Positions 24,953 to 33,348 of a stretch of 64,000 nt of DNA are shown one piece after another (the first letter of the stretch is position 1; each line of letters opens with the position of its first letter). Both the position numbers and the translations under genes were made by a program. The DNA is from Oceanotoga teriensis (GTDB lineage: Bacteria > Thermotogota > Thermotogae > Petrotogales > Petrotogaceae). The DNA is taken from assembly GCF_003148465.1 (NCBI RefSeq), contig NZ_QGGI01000004.1, positions 1-64,000 on the forward strand, in the 5' to 3' direction. The notes beneath the pieces are model-generated. The model ran no database searches. It was not told the origin of the DNA and saw only the letters and a program-made list of their open reading frames with translations.

Positions 24953-26356
24953 CTATAAATTAAGTTCTTTAAAAATATTAATTAATTGTTCTTCTTCATC
25001 TTTTTTAAAATTAAATTCTTTTGAAACTTTTCCATCTTCTAAATAAATTGCACTATTGCATACATTAGTTATAAATTCAAAATCATGTGAAATTATTAAA
25101 ATAGCATGATTATTAGACAAATCTTTAATAAGATCAGAGATTTTTTGCATATTAATTGCATCCAATCCACTTGTTGGTTCATCTAAAATTATCAAATCTG
25201 ATTCAGAAACATAAGCTAAAGCTATTGTAAGCCTTTGTTTTTGTCCACCAGATAAAGAAAAAGGGTGTTTATTTTTTACAGAACTCAAACCCACTTTTTT
25301 TAAAGCCTCATCAATTTTTTTATCAGTTATTTTAGGATTTCCTATTTTTAATTCTTGATAAACTGAACTACCAAATAATTGATAATCTGTATCTTGCATT
25401 ATAAAAATTGATTTTCCTTTAAGTTTAATTTCACCGGAATTTGGTTTTTCTATTTTGGAAATCAATTTGGCAAGTGTTGTTTTTCCAACACCATTTTTCC
25501 CTATAATAGCTGTGATATCACCTTTATAAGTTTTAAAAGATATATCTTTTAAAATATTTTTAAAATAAATTCTTTTTAAAGAAAGAATTTCTTCAGTATT
25601 GTTTTTCCCAATATTTTTGAATTTGCTTTTGAAAATATCAAAAACTCTTAAATTCTTATCTTCAATATGATTTAAATCTTCTTTTAAGAAAATATTTTTA
25701 ATTTTTCCGTCTTCAATGTAAATCATTTTATCTATGATATTTTTTAAATAAAAAAGCCTATGTTCGGCAATGATTATAGTATAACCCTTTGATTTTAGAT
25801 CTAATAAAATATCTCTTAAATTTAACGTATTTTTATAATCAAGATTTGAAGAAGGTTCATCAAATAAAAGAATATTAGGATTCATAGTCAAAGCACAAGC
25901 TATGCTTAATTTTTGTCTTTCTCCACTCGATATATTGAGTATATTTTTGTCTAAGATACTATTTAAATTTAAAATTTTACAGACATTTTCTATTCTCTTT
26001 TGAATTTTATCTTTTGAAAGACCATAATTTTCCATAGTGAAAGCAAGTTCAGAAGTAGTATTAGTTGTAAAAAATTGACCTCTCGGATCTTGAAAAACAG
26101 AACCAACATTTTTACTTATTTCATGTATTTTTTTATCATTTAGAGATTTATTATCGATATAAACACATCCTTCTAAATCGCCTTCTATTAAATTTGGAAT
26201 CAAACCATTTAAACATTTTGAAATTGTAGATTTACCACTACCACTCAATCCAGTCAAAAGAACTAATTCCCCCTTTTTTATTGAAAAGGAAATATCTTTT
26301 AAGTTATTTGTTTTGCTATCTGAATATTTAAATCCAACATTTTTATAATTTATCAA
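24953..26356 (-). CDS. ECF-type ABC transporter, two fused ATPase domains
   Basis: About 467 residues with two complete nucleotide-binding domains. Domain 1: Walker A GLSGSGKST (36-44), ISSGERQK, LLFDEPSSNLD. Domain 2: GKNGVGKTT, SLSGGQKQR, IILDEPTSGLD. It energises an ECF importer together with ecfT and an S component. The TTG at 26356 has AAAGGTGAT at good spacing; a GTG three codons upstream overlaps that site. A palindrome next to a -10-like box lies directly upstream. Confidence 0.88.
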   Translation of the reverse strand: MINYKNVGFKYSDSKTNNLKDISFSIKKGELVLLTGLSGSGKSTISKCLNGLIPNLIEGDLEGCVYIDNKSLNDKKIHEISKNVGSVFQDPRGQFFTTNTTSELAFTMENYGLSKDKIQKRIENVCKILNLNSILDKNILNISSGERQKLSIACALTMNPNILLFDEPSSNLDYKNTLNLRDILLDLKSKGYTIIIAEHRLFYLKNIIDKMIYIEDGKIKNIFLKEDLNHIEDKNLRVFDIFKSKFKNIGKNNTEEILSLKRIYFKNILKDISFKTYKGDITAIIGKNGVGKTTLAKLISKIEKPNSGEIKLKGKSIFIMQDTDYQLFGSSVYQELKIGNPKITDKKIDEALKKVGLSSVKNKHPFSLSGGQKQRLTIALAYVSESDLIILDEPTSGLDAINMQKISDLIKDLSNNHAILIISHDFEFITNVCNSAIYLEDGKVSKEFNFKKDEEEQLINIFKELNL

Positions 26357-26378
26357 ATTAATCACCTTTTAAAATATT

Positions 26379-26409
26379 TTTATGTAGTTTAAGCTACATA
26401 AATATTATA
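26379..26409 (-). promoter_or_regulatory. Palindromic operator candidate next to a -10 box
   Basis: A 24-bp near-perfect palindrome (26379-26402, half-site TTTATGTAG, one mismatch) lies right after a minus-strand TATAAT (26409-26404) and about 25 nt before the ATPase start. The placement suits a repressor operator; the regulator is unknown. Confidence 0.5.
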
Positions 26410-26471
26410 TAGCTAATTTTATCATGATAATATGATTAAAAAAAATTAAAAATATTAAAAAAATGTAAAAA

Positions 26472-26509
26472 ATAAAAGCGAAAAGATCTTAAGATCTTTT
26501 CGCTTTTAT
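26472..26509 (-). terminator. Terminator overlapping the pdxT stop
   Basis: A 19-bp perfect palindrome with core AAAAGCGAAAAGATCTT. The pdxT TAA (26491-26489) sits at the dyad, so the last six codons form half the stem. Confidence 0.85.
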
Positions 26510-27073
26510 GAAATTATTTATAAAGTATTCGTGAAATAACGTTTGATTTGTCAATTCAGGATGAAAAGAAGTCACGAGAATATTATTTTGTTTTGCAGCA
26601 ACTATTTTATCTTCTAAACGAATCAAAACTTTAACATTTTCACCCACATTCTTTATTATTGGAGCTCTTATAAAAATTAATTCTAAAGGTATTGATGAAA
26701 TTTTTTCGACAATTTTATTACAAGAAAAAGAATTAATTTGACTTCCAAAAGCATTTCTTGAGACATCTATATCTATAAGTTTTAAAGTTCCATCTTCATC
26801 ATCTACTTTATTTGAAAGTAAAATAAGTCCTGCACAAGTTCCCCATATACTTTTTCCATTTTTTGAAAAATTTTTGATCGCTTCTATAAAACCATATTTT
26901 TTCATCAATTTACTTATAGTAGTACTTTCACCACCGGGAATTATAAGTCCATCAATATTATTCAAGTCTTTTGGATATTTTACTTTTAAAACTTCAATAT
27001 TTTCTATTTTTTTTAATATATTAACATGCTCTTCAACGCCACCTTGAATATCAAGTACACCAATTTTTATCAT
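26489..27073 (-). CDS. pdxT: PLP synthase glutaminase subunit
   Basis: A 194-residue class I glutaminase delivering ammonia to PdxS for pyridoxal 5'-phosphate synthesis. The catalytic triad is visible: Cys80 in GTCAG, His171 and Glu173 in SFHPELT; the oxyanion loop is PGGEST. It starts 1 nt after the pdxS stop. Confidence 0.96.
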   Translation of the reverse strand: MIKIGVLDIQGGVEEHVNILKKIENIEVLKVKYPKDLNNIDGLIIPGGESTTISKLMKKYGFIEAIKNFSKNGKSIWGTCAGLILLSNKVDDEDGTLKLIDIDVSRNAFGSQINSFSCNKIVEKISSIPLELIFIRAPIIKNVGENVKVLIRLEDKIVAAKQNNILVTSFHPELTNQTLFHEYFINNFIKAKRS

Positions 27074-27074
27074 T

Positions 27075-27962
27075 TCACCAGCCTCTTTCAGCCATCATAT
27101 CCTTATCTTCTAAATCTCTTATATCAATTCCATACATTGGTTCACCGAGATTTTCTGACACTTTTGCAATAATGTCTGGATTATTAAAATTCATAGTTGC
27201 TTCAACTATTGCTTTTGCTCTTTTTTCTGGATTATTTGATTTAAATATTCCAGAACCAACAAAGACACCATCACAACCTAATTGCATCATTAAAGCTGCA
27301 TCAGCTGGAGTTGCTATTCCACCAGCAGCAAAATTTACAACTGGAAGTTTTTGATTTATTGAAACATACTCGATTAAATCAAGTGGAGCTTTGATGTCTT
27401 TTAATTTAGCTATCAATTGTTCAGAACTTAATTTATTTAATTCTTTAATTTCAGAATTTATTTTTCTAATATGTCTAACGGCTTCAACAACATTACCAGT
27501 ACCAGCTTCACCTTTTGTTCTTATCATACTTGCACCTTCACTGATTCTTCTCAAAGCCTCTCCTAAATTTCTGGCACCACAAACGAATGGTATTTTAAAT
27601 GCTTTTTTATTTATATGAAATTCTTCATCTGCGGGAGTTAAAACTTCACTTTCATCTATGAAATCTATACCAAGTGATTCTAATATTTGTGCTTCTACAA
27701 AATGACCAATTCTCACTTTAGCCATTACTGGTATTGAAACAGAACTCGCTATTTCTTTTATCATCTTTGGATCAGACATTCTTGCAACTCCGCCTTCTTT
27801 TCTTATATCAGCTGGAACTCTTTCAAGTGCCATAACGGCTATTGCTCCTGAATTTTCAGCAATCTTTGCTTGTTCAACATTAGTTACATCCATTATTACG
27901 CCACCTTTTAACATTTGTGCAAGGTTTTTGTTTAAATTATATCTATTTTTGATATTTTCCAT
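27075..27962 (-). CDS. pdxS: PLP synthase lyase subunit
   Basis: 295 residues, standard length. It builds PLP from ribose-5-phosphate, glyceraldehyde-3-phosphate and PdxT-derived ammonia. Key features are Asp25 in VIMDV, the Schiff-base Lys82 in MAKVRIGH, and the second Lys in [11 protein letters not shown]. First gene of pdxST, divergent from pdxR. GGGGGAG ribosome-binding site. Confidence 0.97.
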   Translation of the reverse strand: MENIKNRYNLNKNLAQMLKGGVIMDVTNVEQAKIAENSGAIAVMALERVPADIRKEGGVARMSDPKMIKEIASSVSIPVMAKVRIGHFVEAQILESLGIDFIDESEVLTPADEEFHINKKAFKIPFVCGARNLGEALRRISEGASMIRTKGEAGTGNVVEAVRHIRKINSEIKELNKLSSEQLIAKLKDIKAPLDLIEYVSINQKLPVVNFAAGGIATPADAALMMQLGCDGVFVGSGIFKSNNPEKRAKAIVEATMNFNNPDIIAKVSENLGEPMYGIDIRDLEDKDMMAERGW

Positions 27963-27990
27963 TTAAAAATCTCCCCCTTTTTGATATAAT

Positions 27991-28072
27991 AGTATTGTTA
28001 TATATACACAATACACTTTATTATTGCATATAAAAATTGTATTGTCAATTGCGGTAAAATTAATAATTGTAT
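27991..28072. promoter_or_regulatory. Repeated PdxR-type operator motifs
   Basis: The pdxS-pdxR intergenic region holds several copies of a GTATTG / ATTGTAT motif: GTATTG at 27992-27997, its complement around 28008-28013, ATTGTATTG at 28036-28044 and ATTGTAT at 28066-28072. MocR/PdxR regulators bind repeated sites between pdxR and pdxST, so these are likely operators. Confidence 0.55.
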
Positions 28073-28095
28073 CATGACGGATGAGGGGGGTTTGA

Positions 28096-29529
28096 ATGTT
28101 TGATTATAAGATAAATAAAAATATTGATAAAAAACTTTATTTACAAGTTTATGAATCTATAAAAAAGGACATTTTAACAAGGAAAATAGTTGCAAATACT
28201 AAATTGCCACCTATAAGAAAAATAGCTTCAGATTTAAAATTAAATCCTTCTACAATCGTAAAAGCATATAATTTACTTGAAGAAGAAAAACTTGTATACA
28301 AAAAGCTTGGTAGTGGTAGCTATGTAGCTTATTTAGATGATGAAATGAATGATTCGGAAGATTATAATGATTTAAAAATAAATGAGAGATTGAATTCTGG
28401 ACAAATAAATATAGAGAATAACATAAATTTCGCTTCAGCCACTCCATCGGCTAATTTATTTCCAGTAGAAGATTTTAAAAGTGTTTTGATAAAGGTTTTA
28501 GATAGAGATGGTGGAGATGCTTTTACTTATCAACAAACTCAAGGTTATTATCCATTGAGAAAATGTATATCTGAAAAACTTAAAGAAGATTGTATCGCTA
28601 CAAATCCGGAAAAAATACAAATTGTATCTGGAGCACAACAAGCAATTGATTTGATAAGTAGAATACTTTTGAATGAAAAAGATACAGTTGTAGTTGAAGA
28701 ACCAACATACTCTGGAGCTATAGCTTCGTTTAATAATAGAAATACAAATATAAAATCATTTCCAATTCAAAAAGATGGGATAGATCTTTCAGAATTCGAA
28801 AAATTTTTAAACAAAAATAATATAAAATTATTTTATACTATGCCAACATTTCAGAATCCTACAGGTATTTTATGGAGTGAAGAAAAAAAACAAAAACTCT
28901 TAGAACTTTCATATAAATATGATTTTTATATTTTAGAAGATGATTGCCTTTCTGAACTTTATTATGACAAAATTAAATTAAAATCTTTAAAATCTATGGA
29001 CAAAAATGGAAAAATTATATATATAAAAAGTTATTCGAAAATATTTATGCCTGGACTTAGACTTGGATTTATAATTTTACCCGAAGATCTTTTTAATCCT
29101 TTTGTATCTTTTAAATATTCGAGTGATATTTCAAGTCCAGGATTAAATCAGAGAGCCTTTGAAATGTATTTAAAAGAAGGATATTGGGATAAACATATTG
29201 AAAAAATGAGAGTATTATATAAAAAAAGATTTGAGAAAATGTATAATAAAATAAAAGAAATAAAAGAGTTTGAGATATTTGAAGTTCCTATGGGAGGATT
29301 ATATTTTTGGATAAAGATAAATGATAATTTTGAAAATTTATTTTTAAAAGCTTCCAAAAGAGGTGTATCAATATTACCTGGAAAAGTATTTTCTCCAGAA
29401 GGAAATATTAAAAATTTCTATAGACTTAGTTTTGCCGATGCAGATGAACAAAAAATAGAGAAAGGAATGAATATAATAAAAAGTATAATACAAGATGATA
29501 AAAACTTAGATTTATATCCAATTCTGTAA
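28096..29529 (+). CDS. pdxR: PdxR, MocR-type regulator of PLP synthesis
   Basis: 477 residues. A GntR winged helix (1-75: LYLQVYESIKKDIL, LPPIRKIASDLKLNPSTIVKAY) is fused to a fold-type I aminotransferase domain (100-470) with PLP lysine Lys315 in SYSKIFMPGLRLG. PdxR proteins sense PLP and activate pdxST; divergent placement next to pdxS supports this. ATG behind GAGGGGGG. Confidence 0.92.
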   Translation: MFDYKINKNIDKKLYLQVYESIKKDILTRKIVANTKLPPIRKIASDLKLNPSTIVKAYNLLEEEKLVYKKLGSGSYVAYLDDEMNDSEDYNDLKINERLNSGQINIENNINFASATPSANLFPVEDFKSVLIKVLDRDGGDAFTYQQTQGYYPLRKCISEKLKEDCIATNPEKIQIVSGAQQAIDLISRILLNEKDTVVVEEPTYSGAIASFNNRNTNIKSFPIQKDGIDLSEFEKFLNKNNIKLFYTMPTFQNPTGILWSEEKKQKLLELSYKYDFYILEDDCLSELYYDKIKLKSLKSMDKNGKIIYIKSYSKIFMPGLRLGFIILPEDLFNPFVSFKYSSDISSPGLNQRAFEMYLKEGYWDKHIEKMRVLYKKRFEKMYNKIKEIKEFEIFEVPMGGLYFWIKINDNFENLFLKASKRGVSILPGKVFSPEGNIKNFYRLSFADADEQKIEKGMNIIKSIIQDDKNLDLYPIL

Positions 29530-29606
29530 ATTAAAAATAAATAAGGAGGGTAGACGTTATTATAAAACAAATATTATGTGATTTTGTTTTATATAGCGGT
29601 ATAATT

Positions 29607-29957
29607 TTGAGTCAAGAATATGAAATATTAATAAAGAAAATAATGAAATTTGTTGAAGAAAGAGACTGGAATCAATATCATAATCCTAAAGATCTTATAA
29701 TATCCCTTAATCTTGAAGCTGCTGAATTACTTGAGATATTTCAATGGAAAGATGAAAAAGAAGTGAAACAAGTGTTGAGTGATGAAAGAGAACATATTGA
29801 AGAAGAAGTTGCTGATGTTGCTATTTATTTGATGGAATTTTGTAATTATTTAGGTATAGATTTATATGAAGCAATTGATAAAAAAATTGTAAAAAATGGT
29901 ATAAAATATCCCGTAAATAAATGTAAAGGTTCAAATAAAAAATATAATGAATTATGA
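29607..29957 (+). CDS. MazG-like nucleotide pyrophosphohydrolase
   Basis: 116 residues from the TTG at 29607. Typical small MazG-like protein: ISLNLEAAELLEIFQW (Mg-binding ExxE) and EEEVADVAIYLMEF (ExxD), ending NGIKYPVNKCKG. It would hydrolyse nucleoside triphosphates to monophosphates. The homology-typical N-terminus starts at this TTG, which has no good ribosome-binding site. A strong AAGGAGGG at 29543-29550 sits 8 nt before in-frame ATT (29559) and ATA (29562), which would add about 16 residues; a non-canonical start is possible. Confidence 0.85.
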   Translation: MSQEYEILIKKIMKFVEERDWNQYHNPKDLIISLNLEAAELLEIFQWKDEKEVKQVLSDEREHIEEEVADVAIYLMEFCNYLGIDLYEAIDKKIVKNGIKYPVNKCKGSNKKYNEL

Positions 29958-29966
29958 TTAAAAAAA

Positions 29967-29990
29967 GTCTGAATCAATTTTGATTCAGAC
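29967..29990 (-). terminator. Terminator for the AEC permease
   Basis: An 11-bp stem (GTCTGAATCAA / TTGATTCAGAC) followed on the minus strand by seven T. It may also slow plus-strand transcription from the MazG-like gene. Confidence 0.75.
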
Positions 29991-29992
29991 CT

Positions 29993-30916
29993 TTAAGCAA
30001 CAAACCACTTTAATATCAGGGGTATTGATATAATTGACAATAAGGTTGAAATAAATACAGTTTGAGATGACAATTCGGCATTTCCTCCATATTCTTCTGC
30101 AAGAATAGCACTATTGGCAGCAACAGGCATAGCTGTTATTAAAAGTGGAATACCTATCATTAAATAGTCATTTACAAAAGGTTTTAAAATAAAATAAACA
30201 ATTATTGGCATTAAAAATAATCTTGCAAAACTTATTATATAAACTTTAGGATTAGAGAAAATATTTTTGATAGAACTTTTAGCGAGTAAAGAACCTATTA
30301 CAAGCATTGATAAAGGAGTAGTTACGGAACCAAGTAATGATAAAGTTTCGTCGACTGCCGTAGGTAATTTTATAGAGAATATGAATATTATCATACCTAT
30401 TAATACCGATATAATACCGGGATTTAAAAACATTTTCAAATCAAATTTATTTTTTTCTTTATTATTAGCTAAAAGTACAATTCCCAAAGTGAAGACCAAA
30501 AAGTTAAAAGGAAGATTATATATTGCTGTATAAAAAAGTGCATCATTACCAAATGCTGCTTTAATAACTGGAAATCCCATAAAACCTACATTTGAAAAGA
30601 CGAGTGCAAACTTATATGCTCCGAGTTCGTCTTTTGAAGAACCGATTAGTTTTGGAAAAAATAATGATATTATAAAAGAAACTAAATATACAACAGTTGA
30701 AATTATAACAATTTGAAAAACTTTTCCTAAAAGTTCAGGAGAAAATTCTTTTTGCATGCTTTGAATGATCATAGCGGGTAAAGTGATTTTTAAAACTAAA
30801 TCGGAAAGTCCTTTTGTTCCACTATCATTAAAAACATTGATTTTTCTTGAAACATATCCTATAAGGATTAGAAAAAATAATACAAAGATTTGGTTAAAAA
30901 TATTAGAAAAATTCAT
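29993..30916 (-). CDS. AEC-family transporter (auxin efflux carrier family)
   Basis: 307 residues, about ten membrane helices in two inverted halves. GLSDLVLKITLPAMII and SNVGFMGFPVIKAAFG are family hallmarks, the latter with its helix-breaking segment. Bacterial members export or take up organic acids such as malate or malonate; the substrate is not predictable. The ATG at 30916 has GGAGG at 6 nt; the frame continues four codons upstream to a TTG inside that site. Confidence 0.85.
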   Translation of the reverse strand: MNFSNIFNQIFVLFFLILIGYVSRKINVFNDSGTKGLSDLVLKITLPAMIIQSMQKEFSPELLGKVFQIVIISTVVYLVSFIISLFFPKLIGSSKDELGAYKFALVFSNVGFMGFPVIKAAFGNDALFYTAIYNLPFNFLVFTLGIVLLANNKEKNKFDLKMFLNPGIISVLIGMIIFIFSIKLPTAVDETLSLLGSVTTPLSMLVIGSLLAKSSIKNIFSNPKVYIISFARLFLMPIIVYFILKPFVNDYLMIGIPLLITAMPVAANSAILAEEYGGNAELSSQTVFISTLLSIISIPLILKWFVA

Positions 30917-31052
30917 AAAATCCTCCAAAAAATATCATGTTATTAAAATTATAACATTTAAAAATTATTAAAAAAATAACGATTATTAATTTAATGTATT
31001 TTATGGTTAACTTTTAATTAACTCTTAAGAAAACAAAATGAAAGAAAATTAT

Positions 31053-31058
31053 TATAAT
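31053..31058 (+). promoter_or_regulatory. Candidate -10 box of the ABC-F leader
   Basis: TATAAT lies 41 nt before the first leader ORF. The -35 region is weak. Transcription from here would give a leader of about 300 nt before the ABC-F gene. Confidence 0.45.
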
Positions 31059-31098
31059 ATTTAGATATAAAAGCTGTTAAAGGGAGGTATTCATTAAG

Positions 31099-31179
31099 AT
31101 GAAAAAAATAAATTTTAAAATCAATCATTTTAATATAACTAAGAATACCAGGCTCTATAGCTTTTTGTTGTTTATTTAA
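31099..31179 (+). CDS. 26-residue leader peptide of the ABC-F gene
   Basis: Starts MKKINFKINHF and ends YSFLLFI. GGGAGG lies 10 nt upstream. Codons 17-19 (ACC AGG CTC) contain CCAGGCTC (31148-31155), complementary to GAGCC-a-TGG at 31214-31222, which otherwise forms hairpin 31215-31236. Translation of this ORF could therefore switch downstream RNA structure, as in ribosome-stalling control of antibiotic-resistance genes. The peptide matches no leader I know. Confidence 0.6.
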   Translation: MKKINFKINHFNITKNTRLYSFLLFI

Positions 31180-31214
31180 AATTCAAATAATACGAGTATA
31201 CCAATAAAAAATTG

Positions 31215-31236
31215 AGCCATGGTTAATACCATGGCT
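31215..31236 (+). promoter_or_regulatory. Leader hairpin with a competing partner
   Basis: AGCCATGGT / ACCATGGCT stem with a 4-nt loop, then a short T-rich tract. Its left arm can instead pair with CCAGGCTC in the leader ORF (8 bp with one bulged A). Confidence 0.6.
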
Positions 31237-31263
31237 TTGTTAATTAAATTATTATTAATTTTA

Positions 31264-31302
31264 AAATAAGGAGAGTCTTTAAAAGACTCTCCTTATTTTT
31301 TT
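31264..31302 (+). terminator. Leader terminator (attenuator) upstream of the ABC-F gene
   Basis: A near-perfect 17-bp stem (core AATAAGGAGAGTC / GACTCTCCTTATT) ends in a T run of 7-8. It lies between the leader ORF and the ABC-F gene, so transcription must pass it to express the pump-like protein. Confidence 0.8.
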
Positions 31303-31315
31303 AGGAGGTGAAAAA

Positions 31316-31351
31316 ATGAATATTCATATAAATATTGAAAAAATTAATTAA
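31316..31351 (+). CDS. Second short leader ORF (11 residues)
   Basis: MNIHINIEKIN. A very strong AGGAGGTG (31303-31310) lies 5 nt upstream, immediately after the attenuator's T run. The stop is 13 nt before the ABC-F ribosome-binding site. It may load ribosomes for translational coupling or act as a second regulatory peptide. Confidence 0.5.
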   Translation: MNIHINIEKIN

Positions 31352-31369
31352 AATATTAAATATGAAGGA

Positions 31370-32947
31370 GTGATATTTATATCAATAATAAGTATTAAAA
31401 ATATGACTTTCTATTATAATAACCCATATAAAGAAGTATTTGAAAATCTCAATCTTAATATAGATACTTCATGGAAAACAGGATTGATTGGTAGAAATGG
31501 AAGAGGAAAAAGTACATTATTAAATTTGATACAAAAAAAGTTAAAACCTTTAATGGGAAGCATAAGTTTAGATGAAAAAATATCATATTTTCCATTTAAA
31601 ACTGAAGAATATAAAAATGTAAAAGACTTTATAAAAAATAATATAGCACCATTTCAAAAATGGGAAAATTTAATGGATGAACTTTTAAAAAATCCAACTA
31701 TAAATAATATTGAAAGATATGATGAAATTCATAATATGTATATGCATAATAATGGATATGAAATAGATGGATTAATAGAAAAAGAATTATATGATATGAA
31801 TATGAATTCAGATATTCTTTATAGAAAGAAAGCTACATTGAGTGGTGGTGAGCTTACGAGGGTAATGATAATAATACTTTTTTTGAAAAATGGATATTTT
31901 CCACTTATTGATGAACCAACGAATCATTTAGATTTAAAAGGAAGGGAAATATTAGCTGAGTATTTGAATAGAAAAAAAGGATTTATTATAGTGTCTCATG
32001 ATAGATATTTTTTAGATAAATGTATAGATCATATAATAGCCATAAATAAATCAGATATAAAAGTATATAAAACTAATTATACTGAATGGGAATATAATTT
32101 TGAACTTCAAAAAAATTATGAAAGAAAAACGAATGAAAAATTGAAAAAACAAATAAATCTTTTAGATGAAGCTTCTAAAAGAAGTAGAAAATGGTCATCT
32201 AAAAAAGAAAAAGAAAAAGCTGCTCATACGGATAAAGGTTATATAGGAGCACAATCTAAAAGGCTTATGAAGCAAGCTATGGTTTTTGAGCAAAAAATAG
32301 AAAAAAGTATAGAAGAAAAAAATAAATTATTAAAAAATGAAGAAAAAGATTATGATTTAAAAATATTTGTGGATGAAAAAGTTCCAAATAATATATTAGA
32401 AATAAGAGATTTAAAAATAAAATATGGTGAAAAATATATAATTCGAGACTTTAATTTAAATCTTTATAAAGGTCAAAGATTATTTATAAAAGGTGAAAAT
32501 GGAAGTGGAAAAACATCTATAATAAATGCTATATTAAATAAAATTGATTATGAAGGTCAGATAATAATTCCGGCTCATATAAAAATAAACTATGCATCGC
32601 AAATACCAAAATGGAAAAACGGAACAATAAAAGAAAATTTAGAAAAAGAAAAATTAGATGAACAAAGGTATAGAGATATAATAGCTTGTTTTAATTTAAG
32701 AGGAAATATATGGAATAAAAATTTAGAAACATTTTCTGATGGAGAAAAAAAGAAAATAGAAATTGCAAGAAGTATAGTAGAACCAAGTGGACTTTATATT
32801 TGGGATGAGCCCATGAATTATTTAGATATAATAATAAGAGAAAAAATAGAAGAAGCAATCTTAGAATCAAATCCAACCATGATCATTATAGAACATGATA
32901 AATATTTTATGGAAAAAATAGCTACCAATATAATAGAAATAAATTAA
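31370..32947 (+). CDS. ABC-F ribosomal protection protein, Lsa-type
   Basis: About 522 residues, no membrane segments, two ATPase domains joined by a charged linker (about 215-330). Domain 1 Walker A is GRNGRGKST preceded by DTSWKTGLI; LSGGE, IDEPTNHLD. Domain 2 has GENGSGKTS, FSDGEKKK, IWDEPMNYLD, the wording typical of Lsa/Vga/OptrA-like antibiotic-resistance ABC-F proteins (lincosamides, streptogramin A, pleuromutilins). The GTG at 31370 overlaps the AAGGAG site; homology and spacing favour an ATA start at 31379. The long leader suggests drug-inducible expression. Specificity is inferred. Confidence 0.85.
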   Translation: MIFISIISIKNMTFYYNNPYKEVFENLNLNIDTSWKTGLIGRNGRGKSTLLNLIQKKLKPLMGSISLDEKISYFPFKTEEYKNVKDFIKNNIAPFQKWENLMDELLKNPTINNIERYDEIHNMYMHNNGYEIDGLIEKELYDMNMNSDILYRKKATLSGGELTRVMIIILFLKNGYFPLIDEPTNHLDLKGREILAEYLNRKKGFIIVSHDRYFLDKCIDHIIAINKSDIKVYKTNYTEWEYNFELQKNYERKTNEKLKKQINLLDEASKRSRKWSSKKEKEKAAHTDKGYIGAQSKRLMKQAMVFEQKIEKSIEEKNKLLKNEEKDYDLKIFVDEKVPNNILEIRDLKIKYGEKYIIRDFNLNLYKGQRLFIKGENGSGKTSIINAILNKIDYEGQIIIPAHIKINYASQIPKWKNGTIKENLEKEKLDEQRYRDIIACFNLRGNIWNKNLETFSDGEKKKIEIARSIVEPSGLYIWDEPMNYLDIIIREKIEEAILESNPTMIIIEHDKYFMEKIATNIIEIN

Positions 32948-32957
32948 GAAACAAACG

Positions 32958-32985
32958 AAAAGCTGGAGAATTTGCTCCAGCTTTT
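32958..32985 (+). terminator. Terminator of the ABC-F gene
   Basis: An 11-bp stem AAAAGCTGGAG / CTCCAGCTTTT followed by a T run. Confidence 0.85.
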
Positions 32986-32989
32986 TGTT

Positions 32990-33348
32990 TTAAATTTTCT
33001 AATAAGTTTCATAAAGAAAAAAAGAATGAAAATACATTTTTATTTTAATCTTTATTATAGATATCTTTAGAATTGTTAAGGAAAAATAAAAAAAATTAAT
33101 CCTTCTTAATAAAACTTATTAAAAAAACATAAAAACTAAAATCCTTTATTATAAAGTATTTTAAAGAAGTTTTATCATGAAACAAAATAAAATTATTGTT
33201 ACGCTATTTGAGAATATTTTATATCATAGTAATTTAAGTCTAAACATTAATACATGTCTATAATTGTCTATAATTAATATTTCACTTGATATAAAATAAT
33301 GTTAAACTTAAGCTGAAATGGTGAAAAAAATTTTTGGAGGGATAAATC
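32990..33348 (+). promoter_or_regulatory. Long AT-rich upstream region of the carbohydrate locus
   Basis: 360 nt without a gene. It contains a perfect tandem repeat of GTCTATAATT (33256-33265 and 33266-33275) and TATAAA/TAAAAT boxes at 33290-33297, 50-60 nt before the first gene. It probably carries the promoter and operator for the 15-kb locus. I could not fix a -35/-10 pair or a ROK operator with confidence. GGAGGG precedes the first start. Confidence 0.4.

Noticed and set aside
33256-33275. Tandem GTCTATAATT repeat as a CRISPR or iteron
   Set aside because: Only two copies, 10 bp each, AT-rich; fits a promoter or operator region better.
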